Positions 53,966-63,138 of a stretch of 64,000 nt of DNA are shown here, one piece after another. The position numbers and the translations under genes are program-made. The DNA comes from an uncultured Phascolarctobacterium sp. (GTDB lineage Bacteria > Bacillota > Negativicutes > Acidaminococcales > Acidaminococcaceae): NCBI GenBank assembly GCA_949285135.1, contig CASDXO010000006.1, forward strand, positions 1 to 64,000, written 5' to 3'. Each line of letters opens with the position of its first letter. Positions within the stretch are counted from its first letter, which is position 1. Under the pieces are notes generated by a model that was not told the DNA's origin, ran no database searches, and was given only the letters and a program-made list of their open reading frames with translations.

Positions 53966-55099
53966 TCAAGGCAGGATATGCTGCATAAAATGCAGGATAT
54001 TTTCTACAGTCAGCGCCAGGTCTTTTCTGGCACGTATGCGAGCTTCGCTATACGGAACAGCTACGCGGTTGATGCTGAAAATACCGGTAACGCCTTCATC
54101 ATAGGCAGCTTCAATATCATCGCCTACGTCACCTACTATTGCCAGCAGCGGTACACCGTATTTCCTGGTACGGCGGGCAACACCGATAACCACTTTGCCG
54201 CGCAGGGACTGGCTGTCAATTTTACCTTCGCCGCTCAGTACCATGTCTGCTTTTTGCAGCAGTTCGTCAAATTTTACGGTATCCAGTACGGTTTCAATGC
54301 CCATTTGCAGCGAGCTGCCAAAAAAGGCACACATGCCGCCGCCCATGCCACCGGCAGCACCGGCACCGGGCAGGTTAAGGATTTCGCGCTGCAGGTCGCG
54401 TCTGACGATGGCGGCCATATGAGCCAGCCCCTTATCCAGCATAGCTACGCATTGTTCGTCCGCACCCTTCTGAGGGCCAAAGACAGCTGCCGCGCCGTTA
54501 GGCCCGCAGAGCGGATTATCGATATCACACATGGTGATGATGGGCAGGGACTGCAGCCTGGGATGTAATGAAGTAATGTCGATGGACACAATTTTGTGCA
54601 GTGTTTCACCCACAGGGACGAAGCTGGTGCCTGCCGCATCAAAAAAACGTACACCGGCAGCAGCCGCCGCACCGCAGCCGCCATCATTGGTTGCACTGCC
54701 GCCCAGTCCGACAATCAGGCTTGTGCAGCCTGCTTCAGCAGCGGCTACCATGAGTTGTCCGGCTCCATAGGTAGTAGTTTTTTCGGCATGTTTATTATCG
54801 CCGACCAGAGGAAGCCCGGCAGCAGCAGCCATTTCCACTACGGCAGTACCGTCAGGCAGCAGGCCATAAAAGGCTTCTGTTGGTTCGCCGTAGGGGCCTT
54901 GCACAGTTACATATATTTTTTTGCCGCCCAGAGCCTGCAGGAAAGCATCTACACTGCCTTCACCGCCGTCAGCAACAGGTATGCAGACAACTTCTGCCTG
55001 CGGATAGTGCCTGAGGATACTTTTCTGCATAATGCTGCAGATTTCGCCTGAGGACATGGTGCCTTTGAAGGAATCGGGAATTACGATGAATTTCTGCAC
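53966..55099 (-). CDS. Glycerate kinase (GlxK/GarK type)
   Basis: A 377-residue kinase phosphorylating glycerate to 2- or 3-phosphoglycerate. Blocks: IPDSFKGTMSSGEICSIM, CIPVADGGEGSVDAFLQALG, GLGGSATNDGGCGAAAAAG and GEGKIDSQSLRGKVVIGVAR. Normal length. It follows the gntP-family gene by about 73 bases and should receive the glycerate that transporter brings in. Confidence 0.92.
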   Translation of the reverse strand: MQKFIVIPDSFKGTMSSGEICSIMQKSILRHYPQAEVVCIPVADGGEGSVDAFLQALGGKKIYVTVQGPYGEPTEAFYGLLPDGTAVVEMAAAAGLPLVGDNKHAEKTTTYGAGQLMVAAAEAGCTSLIVGLGGSATNDGGCGAAAAAGVRFFDAAGTSFVPVGETLHKIVSIDITSLHPRLQSLPIITMCDIDNPLCGPNGAAAVFGPQKGADEQCVAMLDKGLAHMAAIVRRDLQREILNLPGAGAAGGMGGGMCAFFGSSLQMGIETVLDTVKFDELLQKADMVLSGEGKIDSQSLRGKVVIGVARRTRKYGVPLLAIVGDVGDDIEAAYDEGVTGIFSINRVAVPYSEARIRARKDLALTVENILHFMQHILP

Positions 55100-55125
55100 T
55101 GCTGAATCTCCTTTGAATTAAAATA

Positions 55126-55148
55126 ATGGGCGCAGCCAATGCGCCCAT
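55126..55148 (-). terminator. Weak hairpin between the GntP gene and the glycerate kinase gene
   Basis: Arms ATGGGCGC (55126-55133) and GCGCCCAT (55141-55148). On the minus strand only a broken T run (TATTTTAATT) follows, so it is likely a partial attenuator inside the operon. Confidence 0.5.
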
Positions 55149-55172
55149 AAACATATTTATGCTGTCTGTATT

Positions 55173-56558
55173 TTAGCATACCAGAGACAGCAGGAAAATA
55201 CCTGCCATAGAAGATATACCGAGCACCAGAGTAGCAACGGTCTGGGTTTTGTAACCCTGATCAGGGGTCATTTCGCCAAAGTTGGTAACTACCCAGAAAT
55301 AGGAGTCATTAGCGTGGGAAACAGTCATGGCACCTGCACCGATAGCCATAACCGTGAGTGCTGCCATGGTCGGTGTATCAAGACCAAGTACGCCCAGCAG
55401 CGGAGCCAGAATGCCGGCAGTAGTGGTAATAGCCACAGTGGAGGAGCCCTGAGCTGTCTTGAGGATAGCTGCCAGTATGAAGGGGAAGAAGATACCGATT
55501 GTTTCCAGCATTTCAGCATTGGCAGTGATATAGTCCACCATACCAGAAACGGCGATAATTTTGCCGAGCACACCGCCTGCAGCAGTTACAAACAGGATGG
55601 GGCCAACTGTTTTCAGGGTATCGTTGGTCAGATCATAAAATTCCTTGAGCTTGTTGGCGGTAGCCAGCTGGAAGACGCCGCAGACAGTGCCCACTGCCAG
55701 TGCCATAACCGGAGTACCAAGGAAGCTCAGCAGATTGGCAATACTGCCTTTCCAGCCTGCCATGGCAGAGATGGAGCCCAGGGCCATCAGCAGAATGGGC
55801 ACGATAATGGGTGCTACGGAATTGAAAGAACCGGGCAACTTGCCGTAGGATTTTACCAGTTCTTCATAGGATACAGCATTTTCTTCATGGGTAGCATCAT
55901 CTGCTGCCTTAACATTCTGACCGATGTATTTGGCAAAGCAATAACCTGCAATCAGCGGGAAGATTGATACCAGTGCGCCCATACCCATTACCAGCAGCAT
56001 GTTATTGCCGATGCCCAAAGAATTGGCAGCAGCAATAGGACCGGGGGTAGGCGGGATAAATACGTGCGAAATGTACAGGCCTGCACTTAAAGCCACAGAC
56101 ATGGTAACGCTGGAAATGCGGGTGCGCTTTACCAGAGATTTACGAATAGGGTTTAAGATAACGAAACCGGAATCACAGAATACAGGTATGGAGACTACCC
56201 AGCCCATCAGTTCCATGGCCAGGGCAGGACGCTTTTTGCCTACTGCTTTAATAACCATGTCGGCCAGCTTGAGGGCAGCGCCGGTTTTTTCCAGGATGGA
56301 ACCGATAAGTGCACCAAGAATGATGACGATACCAATGCTGGTAAAAGTGCCGGAAAAACCTGCACCGATTACGTTGACAATACCCTGTACGGGTTTACCG
56401 TCAACGACGGTATTGACCAGCGGGATGCCTGCTGTAAGGCCCAGCAGGAGAGATACACCCATGATGGATAGGAACGGATGAACTTTGTACCTGGAAATAG
56501 CGACAATCATTACGATGATGGCGATGATGAACGCTATAATGAGGGGAAAACCTGACAT
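55173..56558 (-). CDS. GntP-family proton symporter (probable glycerate permease)
   Basis: A 461-residue, twelve-segment transporter of the gluconate/idonate/glycerate symporter family. Family blocks: FSGTFTSIGIVIILGALIGS, HVFIPPTPGPIAAANSLG, SSTVAITTTAGILAPLLG and MTVSHANDSYFWVVTNFGEM. Substrate is inferred as glycerate because glycerate kinase follows; gluconate or related acids are alternatives. GGAGG precedes the ATG. Confidence 0.88.
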   Translation of the reverse strand: MSGFPLIIAFIIAIIVMIVAISRYKVHPFLSIMGVSLLLGLTAGIPLVNTVVDGKPVQGIVNVIGAGFSGTFTSIGIVIILGALIGSILEKTGAALKLADMVIKAVGKKRPALAMELMGWVVSIPVFCDSGFVILNPIRKSLVKRTRISSVTMSVALSAGLYISHVFIPPTPGPIAAANSLGIGNNMLLVMGMGALVSIFPLIAGYCFAKYIGQNVKAADDATHEENAVSYEELVKSYGKLPGSFNSVAPIIVPILLMALGSISAMAGWKGSIANLLSFLGTPVMALAVGTVCGVFQLATANKLKEFYDLTNDTLKTVGPILFVTAAGGVLGKIIAVSGMVDYITANAEMLETIGIFFPFILAAILKTAQGSSTVAITTTAGILAPLLGVLGLDTPTMAALTVMAIGAGAMTVSHANDSYFWVVTNFGEMTPDQGYKTQTVATLVLGISSMAGIFLLSLVC

Positions 56559-56777
56559 AATTATAACCTCCTGAAAATTTTAATAGTCGTCCCGAGGACA
56601 TTTTAGTATATGCTATATATTATAACGTGCTGCGCTACATAAGAAAAGCGGGTTTATATATGTCGCATTAAAGATATTGGGTGATTTTACAGGATTTTTT
56701 TGCATATACTGTTATTTATTGATATATACTGATTTTTTTGAGCTTATATTGCTGTAATATTTATTACATAAATTTAC

Positions 56778-56806
56778 TTGTCAAGCAGAAGTTTATATGC
56801 TATTAT
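56778..56806 (+). promoter_or_regulatory. Promoter of the pantothenate operon
   Basis: -35 TTGTCA (56778-56783), 17-base spacer, -10 TATTAT (56801-56806). Transcription would start near 56812, giving an approximately 185-base leader. Confidence 0.75.
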
Positions 56807-56810
56807 GGTA

Positions 56811-56970
56811 GCGTAAAATTTGGCTTTGAGCATTATCCCGCAGGGAAATGTATCAGGCGGGCCGGGTTTTACGGTACAAAATTTGTCAATAATCGCTTGG
56901 ATCTTAATCAGACCGGGACGAGACGCAATAAGAATCTTTATGCGCATTCCGTGTCGGAATGCGCTTTTTT
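56811..56970 (+). promoter_or_regulatory. Structured leader ending in a terminator, upstream of pan genes (candidate pan RNA motif)
   Basis: After the promoter come two similar folded elements and then a strong terminator (arms 56942-56951 and 56955-56964, then T6). Element 1: CGTAAAA pairs with TTTTACG around an inner CCCGC/GCGGG stem. Element 2: GATCTTA pairs with TAAGAATC leaving one bulged A. Both contain ATCAG followed by a C/G-rich run. Such hairpins with bulged A, often in tandem before panB/C/D genes, recall the published pan motif. That match is from memory. Confidence 0.55.
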
Positions 56971-56995
56971 ATTGTTCCGGCAGAAAGGAGAGTAA

Positions 56996-57865
56996 ATGAA
57001 GGCAGGTATTATCGGCGGTGGTAAGGTAGGCTGCTGTCTGGCAGAACATTTTGTCAGGCTGGGCATATTATGCGGTATAACGGCAGGTCATGCAGCCAAG
57101 AGTGAGCTTTTAGCAGAACGTTTTGGTACGAGGGCTGTGACAAACGAAGAGCTGATGCAGCAGGCGGATATACTGTTTCTTACCGTCCCTGACAGGCTGA
57201 TACTGCCGGTTGCACGGGAATTAGCCGCTGTGGGAGCAGAAACTTTGCGTGGCAAAATCTTTCTGCATTGCAGCGGTTCACTGGGCATGGAAGTATTGCA
57301 GCCGCTTCAGGAACGGGGAGCCTTTACCGGCAGCTGCCATCCTCTGCAGAGCTTTGTCAGTACGGCAACAGAGCTGCGCGGAGTCTATATGGCTGTGGAT
57401 GGTGACGATAAAGCAGCAGCGGCAGCAAATGAAATTGCTGCGCTGCTGGGCGGGATACCTTTTTGTGTACCGGCGGGTGAAAGACGGCTGTATCATGCAG
57501 CAGCCTGCTTCTGCTCCAATTATGTGGTGGCTGCCGCTGCAATCGGGCAGCAGCTTATGGCTCGCTGGGTTGGCGGTGATGCGGCAGCCTGGCAGGCTTT
57601 GCTGCCGCTGTTTCAAGGTACGTCTGTTAATCTGCAGCAGGCAGAAACAGCAGGGGCTGCGCTGACAGGACCTGTTGCCCGCGGCGACTGCAATACGGTT
57701 GCCGGTCATCTGCAGGTACTGCCGCAGGAATTTATACCTGCCTATTGCTCTTTGGGACTGGAAGCAGTCCGGCTCGCTTCAGCCAACGGTACTATTGACA
57801 GTGAGACTGCCCGGCAGCTGGAAGAGCTGCTAAGGCATCCGGAGGTAAAAAAATATGACAGTTAA
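56996..57865 (+). CDS. Rossmann-fold/DUF2520 oxidoreductase in the pantothenate operon
   Basis: A 289-residue protein with an N-terminal NAD(P)-binding motif (AGIIGGGKVGCCLAEHFVRL) and a C-terminal DUF2520 helical domain (CHPLQSF, YHAAACFCSNYVVAAAAIG, LTGPVARGD). It resembles 6-phosphogluconate-dehydrogenase-type reductases. As first gene before panB, panC and panD it is well placed to be the ketopantoate reductase, replacing PanE; PanG-type reductases in other bacteria are a precedent. It overlaps panB by 11 bases. Confidence 0.8.
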   Translation: MKAGIIGGGKVGCCLAEHFVRLGILCGITAGHAAKSELLAERFGTRAVTNEELMQQADILFLTVPDRLILPVARELAAVGAETLRGKIFLHCSGSLGMEVLQPLQERGAFTGSCHPLQSFVSTATELRGVYMAVDGDDKAAAAANEIAALLGGIPFCVPAGERRLYHAAACFCSNYVVAAAAIGQQLMARWVGGDAAAWQALLPLFQGTSVNLQQAETAGAALTGPVARGDCNTVAGHLQVLPQEFIPAYCSLGLEAVRLASANGTIDSETARQLEELLRHPEVKKYDS

Positions 57866-58694
57866 AACAGTCACTACAGCTACTATTAAGGAAATGAAGC
57901 AAAAAGGCGAACCTATTACTATGATTACCGCCTATGATGTCGCCATGGCCAGAAACGTTAATGAAGCAGGTATCGACATGATTCTGGTTGGCGATTCACT
58001 GGGTAATGTGGTTTTAGGCTATAACTCGACTGTGCCTGTAACAATGGAAGAAATGCTGCATCATACCAAAGCCGTTATGCGCGGCAACAGCCGGGCGCTG
58101 GTAGTTGGCGATATGCCCTTTATGAGCTATCAGGCCAGTATTGTTGATGGTATGTATAATGCAGCCCGCTTTTTGAAAGAAACTGGCTGTACCGCCGTTA
58201 AGCTGGAAGGCGGCAGCGAGGTCTGTCCGCTGGTAGCAAAGCTGACAGCCGCAGGTATCCCTGTAGTAGGACATTTGGGATTAACGCCGCAGTCGGTAAA
58301 TCAGCTGGGCGGCTTCAAGGTGCAGGGTAAAGATATTGCCGCCGCACAGAAAATTATTGACGATGCAAAAGCACTGGAAGCAGCAGGAGCCTTTGCTATT
58401 GTGCTGGAATGCGTGCCCGCGGCGCTGGCAGCAAAAATTACCGGTGAGCTGAAAACAGCGGCTACTATCGGCATCGGTGCCGGCAGCAGCTGCGACGGAC
58501 AGGTACTGGTATGCAACGACCTTTTAGGCGTTACTGATGGTTTCTGTCCTAAATTTGTTAAAAAATATGCTGATTTGCATACGACTGCCGTTACAGCGGT
58601 GAAACAGTATATTGCCGATGTTAAGGCGCGTACTTTTCCGGCTGCGGAACATACTTTTAAGATAGATGACAGTGTACTGGAAAAATTATACTGA
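57855..58694 (+). CDS. panB: 3-methyl-2-oxobutanoate hydroxymethyltransferase
   Basis: A 279-residue TIM-barrel enzyme making ketopantoate from ketoisovalerate and methylene-THF. Blocks: MITAYDVAMARNVNEAGIDM, LVGDSLGNVVLGYNSTVPVT, KLEGG and GHLGLTPQSVNQLGGFKVQG. It starts inside the end of the DUF2520 gene. Confidence 0.96.
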   Translation: MTVKTVTTATIKEMKQKGEPITMITAYDVAMARNVNEAGIDMILVGDSLGNVVLGYNSTVPVTMEEMLHHTKAVMRGNSRALVVGDMPFMSYQASIVDGMYNAARFLKETGCTAVKLEGGSEVCPLVAKLTAAGIPVVGHLGLTPQSVNQLGGFKVQGKDIAAAQKIIDDAKALEAAGAFAIVLECVPAALAAKITGELKTAATIGIGAGSSCDGQVLVCNDLLGVTDGFCPKFVKKYADLHTTAVTAVKQYIADVKARTFPAAEHTFKIDDSVLEKLY

Positions 58695-58710
58695 GAAAGG
58701 CTGCTTGGAA

Positions 58711-59565
58711 ATGAAACTTGTTAAAACTGTTGCAGAATTACGTGAAGAAATTGCCGCTGTAAAAACAGCAGGCAAAACTATAGGTTTGGTGCCTACCATG
58801 GGCGCGCTGCATGAAGGGCATGCATCCCTTATCAAAGCAGCCAATATGGAAAATGATTTCGTTGTAGTCAGCGTCTTTGTTAATCCGACTCAGTTCGGCC
58901 CTAATGAAGACCTGGAGGCGTATCCGCGTACTCTTGATGCTGACTGCAAACTGGCAGAGGCTATTGGTGCAGATATTGTCTTTGCTCCTTCTGCCAAAGA
59001 AATGTATCCCAGTGAAGACATGACCTGGGTAGAAGTAACCGGTAATGTGACCAAGGTATTGTGCGGACGCAGCCGTCCCATTCATTTTCGCGGTGTTACC
59101 ACGGTTGTCAGCAAGCTCTTTAATCTGGCGCAGCCGGACAGGGCTTATTTCGGACAAAAGGATGCTCAGCAGGTAGAAGTGCTGAAACGTATGGTTAAGG
59201 ATTTGTTCTTTAACTTGCAGCTGCGTATTATGCCCATCGTACGTGAAGCGGACGGACTGGCTAAAAGCTCCCGTAATACCTATCTGAGCAACAGCGAACA
59301 TCAGGCGGCTCTGGTACTGAGCCGCAGCCTGAAAAAAGCGCAGGAGCACTTTGCTGCCGGTGAAAGAGATGCCGCCGTACTGACAGAAGCAGTACGCACG
59401 GAAATTGCGGCTGAGCCTATGAGTGATATTGATTATGTGGAAATCTATCGTCTGCCGGAGCTGCAGCCTGTCGACGGTCCGCTGACCGGCAGCAGTCTGC
59501 TGGCAGTAGCAGTTAAATTTGGTACTACTCGTTTAATAGATAATGTGATTTTGGAGGAAAAATAA
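58711..59565 (+). CDS. panC: Pantoate-beta-alanine ligase
   Basis: A 284-residue ATP-dependent ligase joining pantoate and beta-alanine. Blocks: [45 protein letters not shown] and the KSSRNTYLS loop. I chose ATG 58711; an upstream in-frame start would overlap panB and adds non-family residues. The stop shares a base with the panD ATG. Confidence 0.96.
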   Translation: MKLVKTVAELREEIAAVKTAGKTIGLVPTMGALHEGHASLIKAANMENDFVVVSVFVNPTQFGPNEDLEAYPRTLDADCKLAEAIGADIVFAPSAKEMYPSEDMTWVEVTGNVTKVLCGRSRPIHFRGVTTVVSKLFNLAQPDRAYFGQKDAQQVEVLKRMVKDLFFNLQLRIMPIVREADGLAKSSRNTYLSNSEHQAALVLSRSLKKAQEHFAAGERDAAVLTEAVRTEIAAEPMSDIDYVEIYRLPELQPVDGPLTGSSLLAVAVKFGTTRLIDNVILEEK

Positions 59566-59948
59566 TGCTTTATAATATGTTTCACGGCAAAATTCATCGT
59601 GCCACTGTAACCGAAGCCAATCTTGAATACATGGGCAGCATCACTATTGATTCCGAGCTGCTGGAGCTGTCCGGCATTCTGCCCGGTGAAAGAGTGCAGA
59701 TTGTAGATAACAATAACGGCAACCGTCTGGAAACCTATGTTATTGCCGGTGAACGCGGCAGCGGCGTTATCTGCCTGAACGGTGCGGCAGCCCGTAAGGT
59801 AGTCGTAGGTGATACGGTCATCATCATTGCCTACAGCATGATGACGGAAGAAGAAGCCAGAACCTATGAACCTAAGGTTGTCATGGTGGATGAAAAGAAC
59901 AGACCGGTAAATGTACGCGGTACGGAAAAAGAACGTGAAATAGGCTGA
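59565..59948 (+). CDS. panD: Aspartate 1-decarboxylase
   Basis: A 127-residue pyruvoyl-dependent enzyme making beta-alanine. The self-cleavage site is the Gly24-Ser25 bond in [25 protein letters not shown] and [10 protein letters not shown] are typical. Coupled to panC by TAATG. It completes a pathway from aspartate and ketoisovalerate to pantothenate. Confidence 0.96.
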   Translation: MLYNMFHGKIHRATVTEANLEYMGSITIDSELLELSGILPGERVQIVDNNNGNRLETYVIAGERGSGVICLNGAAARKVVVGDTVIIIAYSMMTEEEARTYEPKVVMVDEKNRPVNVRGTEKEREIG

Positions 59949-59961
59949 GAAAATGCTGTTG

Positions 59962-60002
59962 CAGGCAGTGCATAATACTACCATATGTGCTGCCTGTTTT
60001 TT
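59962..60002 (+). terminator. Terminator of the pantothenate operon
   Basis: Arms CAGGCAGTGCATA (59962-59974) and TATGTGCTGCCTG (59984-59996), with two G-T pairs, then T6. Confidence 0.85.
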
Positions 60003-60141
60003 ATTTGCAGATATATTTTAGTTGTAGCTTAAAAATAAAAAAATTACTGTTTATACAGAAAATATTTATATAAATATAGGCCTTCGCAACATAAAAAATC
60101 CATGCATACAGGCCAGCAGCGGCGGTGTGTACAGAGGCGAT

Positions 60142-60178
60142 TTGACTATAACATTTTATTTATGTTAAAATGTTATAG
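60142..60178 (+). promoter_or_regulatory. Promoter overlain by a perfect inverted repeat, ahead of the YabE-like gene
   Basis: -35 TTGACT (60142-60147), 18-base spacer, -10 TAAAAT (60166-60171). A perfect 13-base inverted repeat (60146-60158 and 60166-60178, 7-base spacer) covers the whole promoter. This is a likely repressor operator. Confidence 0.65.
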
Positions 60179-60195
60179 CCAATAAGGAGGTTTTT

Positions 60196-61179
60196 ATGTT
60201 TAAAAATATACAGCGGCTGTCAGGACACTGTCTGGCAGTACTTATCGTATTGCTTATGGCATTTCCTTTTTTAACTGGCTTTGATATTATCAGACATGTT
60301 ACTGTCAGATATGACGGACAGGAAAAGGTTATCCGTACCAATACGGACAATCCTGAGCATATTATCAGAGAGGCCGGCGTGCCCATGGAACAGGGCGATG
60401 GCTGGCGCCTGCTGGGAGCTAACCGCAATGTGCAGGATGGCAGCGTAATCGAGGTGCTCAGGGCGAAAAGTTTTGTTGTAATCCAAAATAATGAGGAAAC
60501 AGTTTATCGCAGCAGTAAGGCAACGGTTGGTGAGGCCTTGAAAAGTCTGGGCATCAGTGCCAGAAAGAGCAGAGTTTATCCTGATCCTGCTACCGAGCTG
60601 CAGGCAGATATGAAGGTCTATGTTCTTGACCGTAACGAAAAATTTGTGTTCAGTGAAGAGCCGGCAGAACCACCGGTAGAATATGTGGAAGATATGAATA
60701 TGGCTTTCGGCAGCAGTGTGGTGCAGTCGGAGGGCAGGCCCGGTAAGGCTAAGGTAATCTCCAAGGTCCAAAAGGGCAGCGATGGCAGCACGGTAACGCA
60801 GGAGCTTGGTCGTGAGCTGCTCGTAGTACCGGAAAAGAAAGTAGTAAAAAAGGGTATGGCCATGAGCGTCAAGACCCCGGAAGGATATAAACGTTATACC
60901 AAAAAAATGGTTGTTGAGTCTTCGGCCTATACAATAAACTGCGGCAGCGGCAGTGGTATGACCTCTATTGGTCTGGTGCCTTATGAAGGTATTGTTGCCG
61001 TTGACCCCAGGGTAATACCCTATTATACCAAGATGTATATTCCCGGCTACGGTATTGCCATGGCCGGTGATACAGGCGGTTCCATTGTAGGTAATAAAAT
61101 TGACGTCTTTATGAGCGACTGGCACAAAGCCATTCAGTGGGGACGCCGTGATGTAGAAATTTATATTTTAGCAGACTGA
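60196..61179 (+). CDS. YabE-like cell-wall protein with DUF348, G5 and 3D domains
   Basis: A 327-residue exported protein. After an N-terminal signal/anchor (about 1-30) come two DUF348 ubiquitin-like repeats (VRYDGQEKVIRTNTDNPEHI, VIQNNEETVYRSSKATVGEA), a G5 domain (about 185-235, IISKVQKG-like VISKVQKGSDGS), and a C-terminal 3D domain (ESSAYTINCGSG, VAVDPRVIPYYTKMYIPGYG, DVFM). 3D domains are peptidoglycan lytic transglycosylase-like. In Bacillus the equivalent yabE also precedes rnmV and ksgA. Confidence 0.88.
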   Translation: MFKNIQRLSGHCLAVLIVLLMAFPFLTGFDIIRHVTVRYDGQEKVIRTNTDNPEHIIREAGVPMEQGDGWRLLGANRNVQDGSVIEVLRAKSFVVIQNNEETVYRSSKATVGEALKSLGISARKSRVYPDPATELQADMKVYVLDRNEKFVFSEEPAEPPVEYVEDMNMAFGSSVVQSEGRPGKAKVISKVQKGSDGSTVTQELGRELLVVPEKKVVKKGMAMSVKTPEGYKRYTKKMVVESSAYTINCGSGSGMTSIGLVPYEGIVAVDPRVIPYYTKMYIPGYGIAMAGDTGGSIVGNKIDVFMSDWHKAIQWGRRDVEIYILAD

Positions 61180-61187
61180 GGTGTACT

Positions 61188-61724
61188 TTGCTGAAAGAAG
61201 TTCTTGTTGTAGAAGGTAAGATGGATACTGTGGCCATTAAAAAAGCGCTGGACGCGGAGACCATAGAGACGGGCGGTTTTACTTTGTCGCCCTATACTTT
61301 AGAAAAGATTGCCGCCGCTTATGAAAAACGCGGCATCATCATTCTGACTGACCCGGACGGCGCAGGCGAGCGCATCCGCCGTTATCTGACGGAAAGATTT
61401 CCCGATGCCGGGCAGGCCTTTATACCTAAAATAGACGCTACCGCAAATAACGACGTGGGTGTGGAACAGGCACAGCCGCAGGCTATTTTAAGAGCGCTTG
61501 CCAAAGTGCGTCACCATGAATTTGAGCCTACAGAGAGATTTTCCATGCAGGATATGTTTGCCTGCGGACTCAGCGGTGCAGGTAAAGCTGCGGAAAGACG
61601 TGCACAGCTGGGGGCTGAGCTGGGCATCGGCTATGGCAACGCCAAGCAATTTTTACAAAGACTGAACAGCTACGGTATCAGCCGCGAGGAATTTGCTGCT
61701 GCTGTAGCAAAGATAGGAGCATAG
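61188..61724 (+). CDS. rnmV: Ribonuclease M5
   Basis: A 178-residue TOPRIM nuclease that matures 5S rRNA. The TOPRIM core reads VLVVEGKMDTVAIKKAL and ILTDPDGAGERIRRYL. The start is a TTG after GAGGTGTACT, eight bases after the YabE-like gene. Standard yabE-rnmV-ksgA order. Confidence 0.93.
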   Translation: MLKEVLVVEGKMDTVAIKKALDAETIETGGFTLSPYTLEKIAAAYEKRGIIILTDPDGAGERIRRYLTERFPDAGQAFIPKIDATANNDVGVEQAQPQAILRALAKVRHHEFEPTERFSMQDMFACGLSGAGKAAERRAQLGAELGIGYGNAKQFLQRLNSYGISREEFAAAVAKIGA

Positions 61725-61733
61725 AGCTGATTT

Positions 61734-62588
61734 ATGAAAAAGCCTGTAATTGCATCGCCTCAGGTAACTAATCATATTCTGCATCGTTTTAAGCTGCGGG
61801 CAGATAAAAAGCTGGGGCAGAACTTTCTGATTGATGAGGATATTGTACGCCGCATTGTAGAAGCTGCAGAGCTGACGCCAGCAGACAAGGTGCTGGAAGT
61901 CGGCCCCGGTATCGGTACGCTGACCCAGGGACTGGCAGAAAGCGGTGCAGATGTAGTGGCAGTAGAGCTGGATAAAAGGCTGCTGCCAGTACTGGCTGTA
62001 ACTCTCGAAGGTTATGACAATGTACGTATCGTAAACGGCGATATATTGAAAGTTGATATTATGCAGGAGGTTGGCGCAGAAAACTTTAAGGTCTGTGCAA
62101 ACCTGCCCTATTATATTACGACGCCGATAATTTTTGCCTTGCTGGAAAAACGCCTGCCGATGGAAAGGCTTGTAGCCATGGTGCAGAAAGAAGTTGCCGA
62201 GCGTATGGCTGCGCAGCCGGGCGGACGCGAATACGGTGCGCTTTCTGTGGCCATTCAGTATTTTACCGAGCCGGAAATAGCTTTTATCGTGCCGCCCTCT
62301 TCCTTTATCCCGGCGCCGGCAGTGGATTCTGCTGTTATCGTCTGCAAGCGCAGAAAGCAGCCTCCTGTACAGGTATGCGATGAAGCATTATTTTTCAGGG
62401 TAGTTAAGGCAGCCTTTTCCATGCGCCGCAAAATGCTCAACAACGCCTTGAAGAATATGGGCATCAGCAGCGAGCAGTGCGCTAAATGGCTGGAATTGGC
62501 CGGTATCGACGGCAAAAGGCGCGGCGAGACCTTGACGTTAGAAGATTTTGCCGCCCTGACTAATACCTTTGCGGAGATTAAAAAATAA
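61734..62588 (+). CDS. rsmA: 16S rRNA (adenine-1518/1519-N6,N6)-dimethyltransferase
   Basis: The 284-residue KsgA methyltransferase, dimethylating two adjacent adenines near the 16S 3' end. Blocks: KKLGQNFLIDEDIVRRIVEA, LEVGPGIGTLTQGLAE and the catalytic NLPYYITTPII. Normal length. Confidence 0.96.
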   Translation: MKKPVIASPQVTNHILHRFKLRADKKLGQNFLIDEDIVRRIVEAAELTPADKVLEVGPGIGTLTQGLAESGADVVAVELDKRLLPVLAVTLEGYDNVRIVNGDILKVDIMQEVGAENFKVCANLPYYITTPIIFALLEKRLPMERLVAMVQKEVAERMAAQPGGREYGALSVAIQYFTEPEIAFIVPPSSFIPAPAVDSAVIVCKRRKQPPVQVCDEALFFRVVKAAFSMRRKMLNNALKNMGISSEQCAKWLELAGIDGKRRGETLTLEDFAALTNTFAEIKK

Positions 62589-62604
62589 AAATATTATAAA
62601 AGTA

Positions 62605-62638
62605 AAACGGCACTTAAATTTATTTTTAAGTGCCGTTT
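62605..62638 (+). terminator. Terminator of the rnmV-rsmA operon
   Basis: Arms AAACGGCACTTAAA (62605-62618) and TTTAAGTGCCGTTT (62625-62638). Confidence 0.85.
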
Positions 62639-62761
62639 GATATTTTTGTGAATAAGACAGGTAAAGTAGAGAATATCGTCGAAGTAAAAATAAATAGCAG
62701 ATTTATTTTTGGTATGTTAATTAATTAGAAGTTAAGTATTTAAGTAAAGAGATGTGGGAAA

Positions 62762-63130
62762 ATGGCTGATATAATAATTCTATTATCTTGTATGTATGTG
62801 ATTTATAAATTTTCTTCTAAGTTAATTAAATACAAATTTACTCTTTTTTCGCATAAAAAATATTATTATGCTAGTATAGTTAGTAATTTGATTTTTATTA
62901 TTTTAGGAATATTGGTAGCTAGTAATTTGTTTTTCTCTATTGATTTTGATGCTTGGGGGATGATGCTATTTACGATAGGAGCATATTTACAATTATATTA
63001 TTTTGAAGATATGGTAAAATATAATAAAGTAAAATTCCCTATTTCGTTAAAATTATTGAAATATGCTAAAATATTCATTATTATATCTATTCTGTTTTTA
63101 ATTTTTGTTGTTATACGAGCTAAGTATTGA
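62762..63130 (+). CDS. AT-rich orphan membrane protein
   Basis: A 122-residue protein with about four hydrophobic segments (SNLIFIILGILVASNLFF and IFIIISILFLIFVVI are clear). I recognise no family. Its base composition is far more AT-rich than flanking genes, like the 45.6-48.6 kb island, suggesting later arrival. The upstream 170 bases are also AT-rich with no clear promoter. It is bounded by terminators on both sides. Confidence 0.55.
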   Translation: MADIIILLSCMYVIYKFSSKLIKYKFTLFSHKKYYYASIVSNLIFIILGILVASNLFFSIDFDAWGMMLFTIGAYLQLYYFEDMVKYNKVKFPISLKLLKYAKIFIIISILFLIFVVIRAKY

Positions 63131-63138
63131 AGCTAATA

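Larger units (their letters stand above)
56559..56995. other. Divergent intergenic region between gntP and the pantothenate operon
   Basis: This 437-base AT-rich region carries the pantothenate promoter (56778-56806) and its structured leader and terminator (56811-56970). The left 200 bases presumably hold the gntP-family promoter; I see no clear box pair or operator there. No gene. Confidence 0.6.
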
